Positions 46,336 through 55,050 of a DNA stretch of 64,000 nucleotides are shown here, piece after piece; position 1 is the stretch's first letter, and each line of letters starts with the position of its first letter. The translations under genes were made by a program, and so were the position numbers. The notes beneath the pieces are model-generated. The model was given only the letters and a program-made list of their open reading frames with translations, searched no databases and was not told the DNA's origin. Source of the DNA: Streptomyces aquilus (lineage in GTDB: Bacteria; Actinomycetota; Actinomycetes; Streptomycetales; Streptomycetaceae); contig NZ_CP034463.1 in the NCBI RefSeq assembly GCF_003955715.1, forward strand, positions 4,898,001 to 4,962,000, given 5' to 3'.

Positions 46336-47301
46336 CTATTTCCGCCGCTGGGACCGCCACACCACGAACAGCGCCGACGCCACCGCCGCGCCCCGCACCA
46401 CCCAGGGCCAGGTGTCGGCGACCGCGGCGTTCATCTGCCCCTCGGCGACGGGCTCGCCCCAGCGGCCCTCGTTCCTGCCCCACAGCCACACGATCCCGGC
46501 GGTGAGCGCCAGGCCGGGCAGGTACATCACCGCCCACTTGGTCTCGGTGTCGGTCAGCCGCCGGGAGGCGTAGGCGATGAGCCAGCCGACGAGGAGCACG
46601 ACGAGATTGCCGATCACGGCGCCGACGACCAGGCAGCCGGCGGCGAGCAGCAGCAGGGGGTTGGTCCACTTGCCCTTCGGCAGGGCGAAGAGCCGCCGCC
46701 GGCGCGGCACCGCGGCCTCCTCTTCCGCCGCCGTCTCCTCCGCCGCCTTCTCGACCGGCGGTTTCGGCGTCTCCTTCGGCGGCGGGGGCTTGAGCAGCTC
46801 GGGGATCTCCACGCCGCCGACGAAGCCGGGGACGCTCTCGCCGGCGCCGAACGGGGAGTCCTCCACCCGCCACCAGTCCGGCGGGAGCGTGCTGTTCCCG
46901 AGCTCGGCCGCGCCGGCGAGGTGCGGCGGGGCCGGGGCCTCGTCCGGGGTCTCGGCGGGGCGGGGCTTGGGGATGATCCGGCGCAGCCCCTTGGGGCGGG
47001 GCTCCGCCACGTCCCGGTCCCGCTGCACGGGGACGGCGGTGGGGGTGGGCGCGGGCACCGACGCGGCCTGCGGGGCGCCGCCGGCCGCGGTGACGACCTC
47101 GTCGGGGCTGCCGAGCCGGTCGATGATGCGGCGCACGGCCGCGGGGCTGTCCACGGGGGCCTTGGCGCGGCGCCGGTCGATCTCGTTGCGCAGCTCGGAG
47201 ACGAGGCGCATGCGGGTGCCGGACGGCAACTGCCGCTGCTGCGCGACGTCGCCGACACGGCTCAGATACTCGTAGACGACCTGATCGCTCTCGATATCCA
47301 C
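46336..47301 (-). CDS. Membrane protein with N-terminal HAAS-like domain
   Basis: 321 residues from GTG 47301, with GGAGGG five bases upstream. The N-terminal ~60 residues (YEYLSRVGDVAQQRQLPSGTRMRLVSELRNEIDRRRA ... IIDRLGSPDEVV) have the helical signature of HAAS/permease-associated regulators. A Pro/Ala-rich linker to ~residue 205 precedes three or four transmembrane helices (NPLLLLAAGCLVVGAVIGNLVVLLVGWLIAYA; WAVMYLPGLALTAGIVWLWG; AAVASALFVVW). Function unknown. Confidence 0.75.
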   Translation of the reverse strand: MDIESDQVVYEYLSRVGDVAQQRQLPSGTRMRLVSELRNEIDRRRAKAPVDSPAAVRRIIDRLGSPDEVVTAAGGAPQAASVPAPTPTAVPVQRDRDVAEPRPKGLRRIIPKPRPAETPDEAPAPPHLAGAAELGNSTLPPDWWRVEDSPFGAGESVPGFVGGVEIPELLKPPPPKETPKPPVEKAAEETAAEEEAAVPRRRRLFALPKGKWTNPLLLLAAGCLVVGAVIGNLVVLLVGWLIAYASRRLTDTETKWAVMYLPGLALTAGIVWLWGRNEGRWGEPVAEGQMNAAVADTWPWVVRGAAVASALFVVWRSQRRK

Positions 47302-47454
47302 GAAGTCCCTCCGGGGGGCGGCGCGTTGAAACCCCGGAGTGACGGTATCGCGCGCGGGGCGGCCGACGTAGCCGCGTACGGTCGTGCCGCCGGGGTGGGT
47401 CGTGACCCACCGAGCCGCGCCGCACCGTCGTACCGACCGGATACCGTGGGTCGG

Positions 47455-50028
47455 ATGAGCACCCCGGCCACCCCGCCCCGCTCCCTCGCCGAAGCCCTCC
47501 GGTCCAGGGACGACGCCTCCCTGGCCCTGCTGCTGCGGGCCCGCCCCGACCTCATCACCCCCGTTCCCACCGATCTCACCCAGCTCGCCACCCGCGCCGG
47601 GACGCGTGCCTCGGTCGTGCGTGCCCTCGAACGCCTGGACCGGTTCGCGTTGCAGACCGCGGAGGCGCTCGCCGTGGCCGGGGACCCGGCGTCGTACGAG
47701 GAACTGCTCGGGCTGATGGGCGGGGACGCCGGGGACCACGCCGTCGCCGCCGCGCTGCCCCGCGCGGTGGGCACACTGCGCGAGCAGGCGCTGGTGTGGG
47801 GCGAGGACACGCGGCTGCGGCTGGTGCGCACCGCGCGGGAGCTGCTCGCGCCCTCGCCGCAGCATCCGTCGCCGACCGGCCTCGGGCCGACCGTGCAGGA
47901 GGCGTCCGCGGGGATGTCGCCGGGGCGGATCCAGGAGATCGTGACCGCGGCCGGGCTGCCGTCCACGCACGATTCGGTGTCGGCGGTGGCCGCGTTGACC
48001 GGGCTGTTCACCGACCGCAGGCGGATGGCGAAGCTGCTCGGCGGGCTGCCGGAGGAGTCCCTCGACGTGCTGCGGCGGCTGATGTGGGGGCCGCCGTACG
48101 GGCAGGTCACCGCCGATCCGGCGCCCCGGCTGCGGCGGCTGCTGGACCTCGGGCTGCTGCTGCCGACGGCGCCGGGGACGGTCGTCCTGCCGCGTGAGGT
48201 CGCGCTGCATCTGCGGGGCGGCCTCGCGCACCGGGCGACCGAGCCGGTGCCGCCGGTCGTGGAGGCGGCCGCCTCGTACCGTCCACAGGTTGTGGACGCG
48301 ACGGCGGCCGGGCAGGCGTACACCGCGCTGGCGACCGTCGAGGAGCTGCTGAAGGACTGGGACGAGGGCGGGCCCGCGGTGCTGCGGGCCGGCGGGCTGA
48401 GCGTGCGGGACCTGAAGCGGACCGCGGTCGCCCTCGACGTGCCCGAGCCGGTCGCCGCGTTCTGGGTCGAACTGGCCTACGCGGCCGGGCTGCTGGCCTC
48501 CGACGGCGAGGCCGACGAGCGGTACGCGGCGACCCCGGCGTACGACGAGTGGCTGGAGCAGCCCCCCGCGGAGCGCTGGGCGCGGCTCGCGGAGGCGTGG
48601 CTGGCGGCGACCCGGACGCCGGGGCTGGTCGGCGGCCGGGACGCCAAGGAGCGGACCCTGTCGGCCCTGGGCCCCGGCCTCGACCGCAGCGCCGCGTCGG
48701 AGGTACGACACCGGGTGCTGACCCTGCTGGCGGGCCTCCCCGAGGGCGCGGCACCGACGGCGGAGTCCGTGCTGGCGCGGCTGCGGTGGGAACGGCCGCA
48801 GCGCCGCGAGGACGACCTGCGCGCGCGACTCGCCCAGTGGACCCTCAGCGAGGCCGAGCTGCTGGGCGTGACGGGGCGCGGGGCGCTGGCGGCGCACGGG
48901 CGGGCGTTGCTGGGGGTGGGCGCACCCGGCCGGGTCGGCGCAGGCTCCGCCTCTCCCGGAGCCGCGGCGGGCGGTGTCGCCGGTGCCGGTGCCGGTGTCG
49001 CCCACGACCCGGCCGGAGCCGGTGACAAACTCCCCGTGCACCATCACGTCCCCGGGCCCGCCGAACCCCTCTCCGCCGCCGAGCAGGCCGTCGCCGTCGC
49101 GGCCGCCGGGCGGTTGCTCGCGCCGTTGCTGCCCGAGCCGCTCGACCATGTGCTGCTCCAGGCCGACCTGACGGCGGTGGCGCCCGGGCCGTTGCGGCGG
49201 CCGCTCGCCGACATGCTGGGCGTGCTCGCGGACGTGGAGTCGAAGGGCGGGGCGACCGTGTACCGGTTCACGCCGGGCTCGGTGCGGCGGGCGCTGGACG
49301 CCGGGCAGTCCGCCTCCGACCTGCACGCCTTCCTGACCGCGCACTCCCGTACGCCGGTGCCGCAGCCGCTCGCCTATCTGATCGACGACGTGGCCCGCAA
49401 GCACGGGCATCTCCGGGTCGGCGCGGCCTCCGCGTACGTCCGCTGCGACGACGACGCCGTGCTGAACGAGATCCTCGCCGACAAGCGGGCCGCGGGGCTG
49501 AGGCTACGGCGGCTGGCGCCCACGGTCCTCGCCTCGCAGGCCGACCCGTCCGCCCTGCTGGACGGGCTGCGCTCGATGGGGTTCGCACCGGCCGCCGAGT
49601 CCGCCGAGGGCGACGTCCTGATCGCCCGCGCCCACGCCCACCGCACCCCGCCGCGCACCGCCCCCGAACCGGTCCCGGACGGCCCGCCGGTGCCGGACGC
49701 CACGCTGCTGGCGGCGGCGATCCGCGCGATCCGGGCCGGTGACCTGGCCTCCACGACCCCGCGCAAGCAGGCCCCCTCGGCGGGCCCGACCGGTGAGCTC
49801 CCGCGCACCAGCTCCGCCGAGACCCTCGCCACCATGCAGGCCGCCGTCCTCACCGGCGAGGCCCTGTGGATCGGCTACGTCAACGCCGAGGGCGCCGCCA
49901 GCCAGCGCGTCATCGCCCCGGTCCGGGTGGAGGGCGGCTTCGTGACGGCGTACGACCACACGGCGGACGAGGTACGGACGTACCCGCTGCACCGGATCAC
50001 GGGGGTCGCGGAGCTCGCCGACGACTAG
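47455..50028 (+). CDS. Helicase_C_3/XPB-associated protein, partner of the XPB helicase
   Basis: 857 residues from ATG 47455; an ATACCG -10-like motif lies close upstream. The N-terminal 250 residues are winged-helix-like repeats (LATRAGTRASVVRALERLDRFALQTAEALAV). The central part (HVLLQADLTAVAPGPLRRPLADMLGVLADVESKGGATVYRF ... LDAGQSASDLHAFLTAHS) is the Helicase_C_3 (XPB/Ssl2-like C-terminal) domain. The end (GEALWIGYVNAEGAASQRVIAPVRVEGGFVTAYDHTADEVRTYPLHRI) is WYL-like. There is no Walker A or DEAD motif. The gene lies 720 bp upstream of xpb, as in mycobacteria (Rv0862c-Rv0861c), so a shared role in repair is likely. Confidence 0.87.
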   Translation: MSTPATPPRSLAEALRSRDDASLALLLRARPDLITPVPTDLTQLATRAGTRASVVRALERLDRFALQTAEALAVAGDPASYEELLGLMGGDAGDHAVAAALPRAVGTLREQALVWGEDTRLRLVRTARELLAPSPQHPSPTGLGPTVQEASAGMSPGRIQEIVTAAGLPSTHDSVSAVAALTGLFTDRRRMAKLLGGLPEESLDVLRRLMWGPPYGQVTADPAPRLRRLLDLGLLLPTAPGTVVLPREVALHLRGGLAHRATEPVPPVVEAAASYRPQVVDATAAGQAYTALATVEELLKDWDEGGPAVLRAGGLSVRDLKRTAVALDVPEPVAAFWVELAYAAGLLASDGEADERYAATPAYDEWLEQPPAERWARLAEAWLAATRTPGLVGGRDAKERTLSALGPGLDRSAASEVRHRVLTLLAGLPEGAAPTAESVLARLRWERPQRREDDLRARLAQWTLSEAELLGVTGRGALAAHGRALLGVGAPGRVGAGSASPGAAAGGVAGAGAGVAHDPAGAGDKLPVHHHVPGPAEPLSAAEQAVAVAAAGRLLAPLLPEPLDHVLLQADLTAVAPGPLRRPLADMLGVLADVESKGGATVYRFTPGSVRRALDAGQSASDLHAFLTAHSRTPVPQPLAYLIDDVARKHGHLRVGAASAYVRCDDDAVLNEILADKRAAGLRLRRLAPTVLASQADPSALLDGLRSMGFAPAAESAEGDVLIARAHAHRTPPRTAPEPVPDGPPVPDATLLAAAIRAIRAGDLASTTPRKQAPSAGPTGELPRTSSAETLATMQAAVLTGEALWIGYVNAEGAASQRVIAPVRVEGGFVTAYDHTADEVRTYPLHRITGVAELADD

Positions 50029-50032
50029 GCGG

Positions 50033-50064
50033 CTCGGTGGGTCGGTGGGTCGGTGGGTCGGTGG
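50033..50064. repeat. Octamer tandem repeat after the helicase-partner gene
   Basis: GTCGGTGG is repeated three times exactly (50041-50064), preceded by one copy with a mismatch (CTCGGTGG). The array fills the four-to-36-bp gap after the stop and ends at the stop codon of the convergent gene. It resembles the post-stop repeats at 1442 and 33183. Confidence 0.8.
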
Positions 50065-50610
50065 CTAACAGTCGCTCACAGGGGCGTCCGCCGCCAGGCC
50101 GAAGTGGGTGCGGGCGGCGGTCTCCAGGGGCGTGGTCGACAGGGGGTCGTCGAGTTCGGTGCGGGTGAAGTGGCCGAAGTGGGTGTGCGTCCACTCCGCG
50201 TAGCCCGCCCCTTCGGGGGCCGCCTCCTGCGACACGATCCGGTAGCCGCCGACCGCGTCCGCGTCCCGCTCCAGGCGCAGCACCTGCGGGACGTGGGCGC
50301 CGGAGCACTCGACCAGGGCGTGCGCCTGGACGCCGTACTCCATGCAGAGCGTGTCGACGCCCGCCCGCACGACCCCGTCGCGCTCGTCCAGCTCCAGTGC
50401 CTCCGCGTGGCAGAACCACCGCGCGTCGAGTTCCGGGGCGGTTTCGCCGTACCCGGTGCCATGCGCGTCGGCCACGAGGCGGGCCTCGATCGCGGGGCGT
50501 ATCTCGTGCCACAGGTCGCTGTCGACGTCCTGCGGCCACACCACCCATGCCCCCGTGGCCACCAGCACCGCCGTGGCGCCGAGCCCGACCCCCCACCTGA
50601 CCACCGACAC
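50065..50610 (-). CDS. Membrane-anchored hypothetical protein
   Basis: 181 residues from GTG 50610 with GGAG six bases upstream. An N-terminal transmembrane helix (WGVGLGATAVLVATGAWVVW) is followed by an extracytoplasmic domain rich in charged residues, with three cysteines (WFCHAE, LCMEYG, VECSGAH). No family recognised. It is expressed toward the XPB-partner gene and away from xpb. Confidence 0.7.
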   Translation of the reverse strand: MSVVRWGVGLGATAVLVATGAWVVWPQDVDSDLWHEIRPAIEARLVADAHGTGYGETAPELDARWFCHAEALELDERDGVVRAGVDTLCMEYGVQAHALVECSGAHVPQVLRLERDADAVGGYRIVSQEAAPEGAGYAEWTHTHFGHFTRTELDDPLSTTPLETAARTHFGLAADAPVSDC

Positions 50611-50747
50611 CGTGTGCTCCTCACTCCGCCGGGTCCCCGCCCGACTAGACAGACAACCCGGGGCAGAGGTTGCGCGGGCGCCCCGATCGGTTCCCGCCGG
50701 TATGCGGCACACTGGAGGTTTGGCCCGTGCGGAAGGGAAGTGCGTAC

Positions 50748-52391
50748 GTGAACGGACCGCTGATCGTCCAGTCGGACAAGACCCTGCTCCTGGAAGTCGA
50801 CCACGAGCAGGCCGACGAGTGCCGTCGGGCCATCGCGCCGTTCGCGGAACTGGAGCGGGCGCCGGAGCACATCCACACCTACCGGGTGACGCCGCTCGGG
50901 CTGTGGAACGCCCGGGCCGCCGGGCACGACGCCGAGCAGGTGGTCGACGCGCTCGTGCAGTACAGCCGGTACCCGGTGCCGCACGCGCTGCTCGTCGACG
51001 TCGCCGAGACCATGGACCGGTACGGACGGCTGACGCTCTCCAAGCACCCGGTGCACGGGCTGGTGCTGACGACCACCGACCGGCCGGTGCTGGAGGAGAT
51101 CCTGCGGTCGAAGAAGGTCGCGCCGCTGGTGGGGGCGCGGATCGACCCGGACACCGTCCTCGTGCATCCGTCCGAGCGGGGACAGATCAAGCAGACGCTG
51201 CTGAAGCTGGGCTGGCCCGCCGAGGACCTCGCCGGGTACGTCGACGGCGAGGCGCACCCGATCGAGCTGGCCGAGGACGGGTGGGCCCTGCGGCCGTACC
51301 AGAAGCAGGCCGTGGAGAACTTCTGGCACGGCGGGAGTGGCGTGGTCGTGCTGCCCTGCGGTGCCGGGAAGACCCTCGTCGGGGCCGGGTCCATGGCGCA
51401 GGCCAAGTCGACCACGCTCATCCTCGTCACCAACACCGTCTCCGCCCGGCAGTGGAAGCACGAGCTGGTGAAGCGGACCTCGCTGACCGAGGACGAGATC
51501 GGCGAGTACAGCGGGACGAAGAAGGAGATCCGGCCCGTCACCATCGCCACCTACCAGGTGCTGACGACCCGGCGGAAGGGCGTCTATCCGCACCTGGAGC
51601 TGTTCGACTCCCGGGACTGGGGGCTGATCGTCTACGACGAGGTGCATCTGCTGCCCGCGCCCGTCTTCAAGTTCACGGCCGATCTCCAGGCGCGGCGGCG
51701 GCTGGGCCTGACGGCCACCCTCGTCCGGGAGGACGGGCGGGAGTCGGACGTCTTCTCGCTCATCGGGCCCAAGCGGTTCGACGCGCCCTGGAAGGAGATC
51801 GAGGCGCAGGGCTACATCGCGCCCGCCGACTGTGTCGAGGTCCGGGTCAACCTGACCGACTCCGAGCGGCTCGCGTACGCCACCGCCGAGCAGGAGGAGA
51901 AGTACCGCTTCTGTGCGACGACCGCGACGAAGCGGAAGGTCACGGAGGCGCTGGTACGACGGTTCGCCGGGCAGCAGATCCTGGTGATCGGGCAGTACAT
52001 CGACCAGCTCGACGAGCTCGGCGAGCACCTCGGGGCGCCGGTCATCAAGGGCGAGACGCCCAACGCCCAGCGCGAGAGGCTCTTCGACGCCTTCCGGGAG
52101 GGCGAGATCAGCGTCCTCGTGGTGTCGAAGGTCGCGAACTTCTCCATCGACCTGCCGGAGGCGACGGTCGCCATCCAGGTGTCGGGCACCTTCGGATCAC
52201 GGCAGGAGGAGGCGCAGCGGCTGGGGCGGGTGCTGCGGCCCAAGGCGGACGGGCACCAGGCGCACTTCTACTCGGTCGTCGCCCGGGACACGATCGACCA
52301 GGACTTCGCCGCGCACCGGCAGCGGTTCCTGGCGGAGCAGGGGTACGCCTACCGGATCGTGGACGCCGACGAGCTGCTGACGGAGGGCTGA
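50748..52391 (+). CDS. xpb: XPB/Rad25-type DNA repair helicase
   Basis: 547 residues from GTG 50748 (MNGPLIVQSDKTLLLEVDHE); the frame extends upstream but this start has GGAAGGGAAG ahead. Superfamily 2 motifs: damage-recognition-like N-terminus, RPYQKQAV near 182, Walker A PCGAGKT at 203-209, DEVH at 297-300, LTAT at 321-324, RED at 327-329 and motif VI QRLGRVLRP near 480. The RED and thumb-like features define XPB. Bacterial XPB is a 3'-5' helicase in nucleotide excision or other DNA repair. Confidence 0.95.
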   Translation: MNGPLIVQSDKTLLLEVDHEQADECRRAIAPFAELERAPEHIHTYRVTPLGLWNARAAGHDAEQVVDALVQYSRYPVPHALLVDVAETMDRYGRLTLSKHPVHGLVLTTTDRPVLEEILRSKKVAPLVGARIDPDTVLVHPSERGQIKQTLLKLGWPAEDLAGYVDGEAHPIELAEDGWALRPYQKQAVENFWHGGSGVVVLPCGAGKTLVGAGSMAQAKSTTLILVTNTVSARQWKHELVKRTSLTEDEIGEYSGTKKEIRPVTIATYQVLTTRRKGVYPHLELFDSRDWGLIVYDEVHLLPAPVFKFTADLQARRRLGLTATLVREDGRESDVFSLIGPKRFDAPWKEIEAQGYIAPADCVEVRVNLTDSERLAYATAEQEEKYRFCATTATKRKVTEALVRRFAGQQILVIGQYIDQLDELGEHLGAPVIKGETPNAQRERLFDAFREGEISVLVVSKVANFSIDLPEATVAIQVSGTFGSRQEEAQRLGRVLRPKADGHQAHFYSVVARDTIDQDFAAHRQRFLAEQGYAYRIVDADELLTEG

Positions 52392-52401
52392 GGGCGGAGG
52401 G

Positions 52402-52587
52402 CTAGCGCCTGCGGCGGACTCCGGACTCCTCGCCGTACTCGCCGAGGATGATCACCTCGAACGCGGCGCCGACGAAGACGCGTATCGCACGGAGGGTGTC
52501 GCCGAGGCGGTGGGTGGGGTGGGTGTCGGTGACGGGGGTCGCTCCGGAAGGGCGACCTGGGGCTGGGGTGATGGTCGCTGCACTCAT
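52402..52587 (-). CDS. Short conserved Streptomyces protein, unknown function
   Basis: 61 residues from ATG 52587, preceded by GGAG. It reads MSAATITPAPGRPSGATPV, then HRLGDTLRAIRVFVGAAFEVIILGEYGEESGVRRRR: a disordered start, a helix that could contact the membrane, and a basic tail. No family recognised. It is convergent with xpb, 10 bp away. Confidence 0.6.
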   Translation of the reverse strand: MSAATITPAPGRPSGATPVTDTHPTHRLGDTLRAIRVFVGAAFEVIILGEYGEESGVRRRR

Positions 52588-52730
52588 GTCTCCATGGTGG
52601 CTTTCGAGGCATAAGGAGGGCATCGGCCCAAGGTCCCGACTTGCTGTGATACCTGAGTCGTAGGGGCCCCGGGGGGCCGTCCCCTAGGGGCCCCGCCCGT
52701 GCCTCCCGGAGCCCGGCCCGCGGAAATGCA

Positions 52731-52761
52731 TTGGCGGCCCCCGCGCGCGCTCACCTAGAAT
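52731..52761 (+). promoter_or_regulatory. Candidate housekeeping promoter for the HelR gene
   Basis: TTGGCG (52731-52736), a 19-bp spacer and TAGAAT (52756-52761) fit an HrdB-type promoter with a slightly long spacer, 108 bp before the TTG start. The ~40 bp upstream contain GGGGCCCC/CTAGGGGCCCC dyads that could form a stem. Confidence 0.45.
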
Positions 52762-52869
52762 CTCCGCTCTTGCCCGCCTCCCTCGACGGAGCGCCGCCGT
52801 CCGGACGGAAACCGGTCGGTACCTCGCAGCAGCAGCCACCCAGCCCGCAGCACCTTCGGAGGCACCCCC

Positions 52870-54930
52870 TTGTCCACGCCCGTCGACGACCCCGCGCCCC
52901 TGGACGACCCGCTCGGCCGCGAGCGCGGCCATCTCGCCGCGTCCCGTGCCGCCCTGCGCGCCATGCGGGAGGACGCCGAGTCCCTCGACATCAAGGACGT
53001 CACCGCGAACTGGGTCAACGCCCAGATCCTGGAACGCCAGATCAACGAGCGGATCGCGGCCCTCGCCGACCTCAGCGACACCCCGCTCTTCTTCGGCCGC
53101 CTCGACTATCTGCACGCACCCGGCACGGACCTGGCCGAGGGCGCGGACGGCGAGCGCTTCTACATCGGGCGGCGGCACGTCCACGACCACGACGGCGACC
53201 CGATGGTCATCGACTGGCGTGCGCCGGTCTCGCAGCCGTTCTACCGGGCCTCCAAGAAGGACCCGATGGACGTGGGCCTGCGCCGCCGCTTCGGGTACAC
53301 GCGCGGTGACATCACGGCGTACGAGGACGAGCACCTCTCCGACCCCGCCGAGGCGGCCACCACCAGCAAGCTCCTCCAGCAGGAGATCGAGCGGCCGCGT
53401 GTGGGTCCGATGCGGGACATCGTCGCGACCATCCAGCCCGAGCAGGACGAGATCGTGCGGTCCGGGCTGGGCGGCACGGTGTGCGTGCAGGGCGGGCCGG
53501 GGACCGGGAAGACGGCCGTCGGTCTGCACCGGGTCGCGTATCTGCTCTACGCCCACCGCGACCGGCTCGCCCGCACCGGCACCCTCGTCATCGGGCCGAA
53601 CCGGTCCTTCCTGCACTACATCGAGCAAGTGCTGCCCGCGCTGGGCGAGTTGAGCGTGCAGCAGGCCACGGTCGACGACCTGGTGGCGAAGGGCATCGAG
53701 GTGCGCGGCAGCGACGACGCGGCCGCCGCGGTCATCAAGGGTGACGCGCGGATGGCGGAGGTCCTGCGGCGGGCCGTCTACGCGCACGTGACGATGCCGA
53801 CCGAGCCGGTCGTGGTCGTGCGCGGCTCGCGCCGGTGGCGGGTCCCGGCGTACGAACTGGAGGACATCGTCCGCGAGTTGCTCGACCGCGACATCCGCTA
53901 CGGCGCCGCCCGCGACGCCCTCCCGCAGCGCATCGCGCACGCGGTGCTGGTGCAGATGGAGCGCTCGGGCGAGGCGCCGGACGACCGGGTGCAGGACTCG
54001 GTGGCGCGCAACACGGCGGTGAAGGCGGCGGTGAAGCAGATCTGGCCGCCGGTCGACCCGGCGAAACTCGTCCTGCGTCTGCTCACGGACGCGGACTTCC
54101 TCGCCGCGCACGCGGACGGGATCCTCGACGAGGACGAGCAGAAGACGATCCTGTGGGCGAAGCCCGTGCGGTCGGTGAAGTCGGCCAAGTGGTCGGCCGC
54201 GGACGCGGTGTTGATCGACGAGGCGACGGACGTCGTCGAGCGCACGCACTCGCTCGGGCATGTGGTGCTCGACGAGGCGCAGGACCTCTCCCCCATGCAG
54301 TACCGGGCGGTCGGCCGCCGCTGCACCACCGGCTCGGCGACCGTCCTCGGCGACCTGGCGCAGGGCACCACGCCCTGGGCGACCCGGAGTTGGGACGAGG
54401 CGCTCGCCCACCTCGGCAAGGCGGACGGCGTGATCGAGGAGCTGACGGCGGGTTTCCGTGTGCCGACGGACGTCATCACGTACGCCTCCCGGCTGCTCCC
54501 GCACATCGCGCCGGGTCTGACGCCGGTGGCGTCGGTCCGTGAGAACCCCGGCTTCTTCGACCTCCGCGCGATCACCGGCGCGGCCGAAGTGGTCGCCGCT
54601 TGCGAGGAGTTGCTGCGCAACGAGGGCTCGACGGGCCTGATCGCGGCGGACGCCCGCGTCCCGGCCCTGGCGGAGGCCCTCGACGCGGCCGGCATCGGCT
54701 ACCTCGCACCCGGCGAGGAGACGACCGAGGAGACGCGGCTGACGCTGGTGCCGGCGTCGCTGGCGAAGGGTCTGGAGTACGACTACGTGGTCCTGGACGA
54801 GCCGCAGGCGGTGGTCGACGGTGAGCCGGATGAGCGGACGGGGTTGCGTCGGTTGTATGTGGCGCTCACCCGTGCGGTGTCGGGGTTGATCGTGACCCAT
54901 GCGGCGCCGTTGCCGGTTCAGCTCGGCTAG
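52870..54930 (+). CDS. HelD/HelR-type RNA-polymerase-associated helicase
   Basis: 686 residues; TTG 52870 follows GGAGG by eight bases. It has an UvrD/SF1 core: Walker A GGPGTGKT at 208-215, Walker B/motif II VVLDEAQDLSPMQ near 475, motif IV-VI TAGFRVPTDVI and RRLYVALTRAVSG. The N-terminal helical arm region (residues 1-190) and internal inserts match HelD rather than UvrD. HelD proteins enter the RNA polymerase channels and recycle stalled complexes; HelR of S. venezuelae also confers rifamycin tolerance. Whether this copy is the HelR type needs alignment of its secondary-channel and PCh loops. Confidence 0.88.
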   Translation: MSTPVDDPAPLDDPLGRERGHLAASRAALRAMREDAESLDIKDVTANWVNAQILERQINERIAALADLSDTPLFFGRLDYLHAPGTDLAEGADGERFYIGRRHVHDHDGDPMVIDWRAPVSQPFYRASKKDPMDVGLRRRFGYTRGDITAYEDEHLSDPAEAATTSKLLQQEIERPRVGPMRDIVATIQPEQDEIVRSGLGGTVCVQGGPGTGKTAVGLHRVAYLLYAHRDRLARTGTLVIGPNRSFLHYIEQVLPALGELSVQQATVDDLVAKGIEVRGSDDAAAAVIKGDARMAEVLRRAVYAHVTMPTEPVVVVRGSRRWRVPAYELEDIVRELLDRDIRYGAARDALPQRIAHAVLVQMERSGEAPDDRVQDSVARNTAVKAAVKQIWPPVDPAKLVLRLLTDADFLAAHADGILDEDEQKTILWAKPVRSVKSAKWSAADAVLIDEATDVVERTHSLGHVVLDEAQDLSPMQYRAVGRRCTTGSATVLGDLAQGTTPWATRSWDEALAHLGKADGVIEELTAGFRVPTDVITYASRLLPHIAPGLTPVASVRENPGFFDLRAITGAAEVVAACEELLRNEGSTGLIAADARVPALAEALDAAGIGYLAPGEETTEETRLTLVPASLAKGLEYDYVVLDEPQAVVDGEPDERTGLRRLYVALTRAVSGLIVTHAAPLPVQLG

Positions 54931-54969
54931 TCAGACGGGTTGCGGCTAAGGGGGTGCCGCTTGAGGCCG

Positions 54970-55050
54970 GGGGCCGGGTGCGGGTGGGTCGTGGCTTGTC
55001 GCGCCCGCGCGGCGGAGCCGCACATTGATACAGCCCCGCGCCCCTAAAAG
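54970..55050. repeat. Streptomyces dispersed intergenic repeat between convergent genes
   Basis: The stretch with GCGGCGGAGCCGC (55009-55021, stem-loop) and the end CAGCCCCGCGCCCCTAAAA matches, from memory, a sequence scattered between genes of many Streptomyces genomes. It lies between convergent helR and cutC and could serve as a bidirectional terminator. Its right edge reaches into the cutC stop region. Confidence 0.6.

Noticed and set aside
46336..49410. 1024-codon minus-strand ORF
   Set aside because: Only its last 322 codons (from GTG 47301) are a real gene; the rest is antisense to the helicase-partner gene.
50033..50064. Octamer array as origin iterons
   Set aside because: Only four units, in a gene-end position, with no initiator gene nearby.
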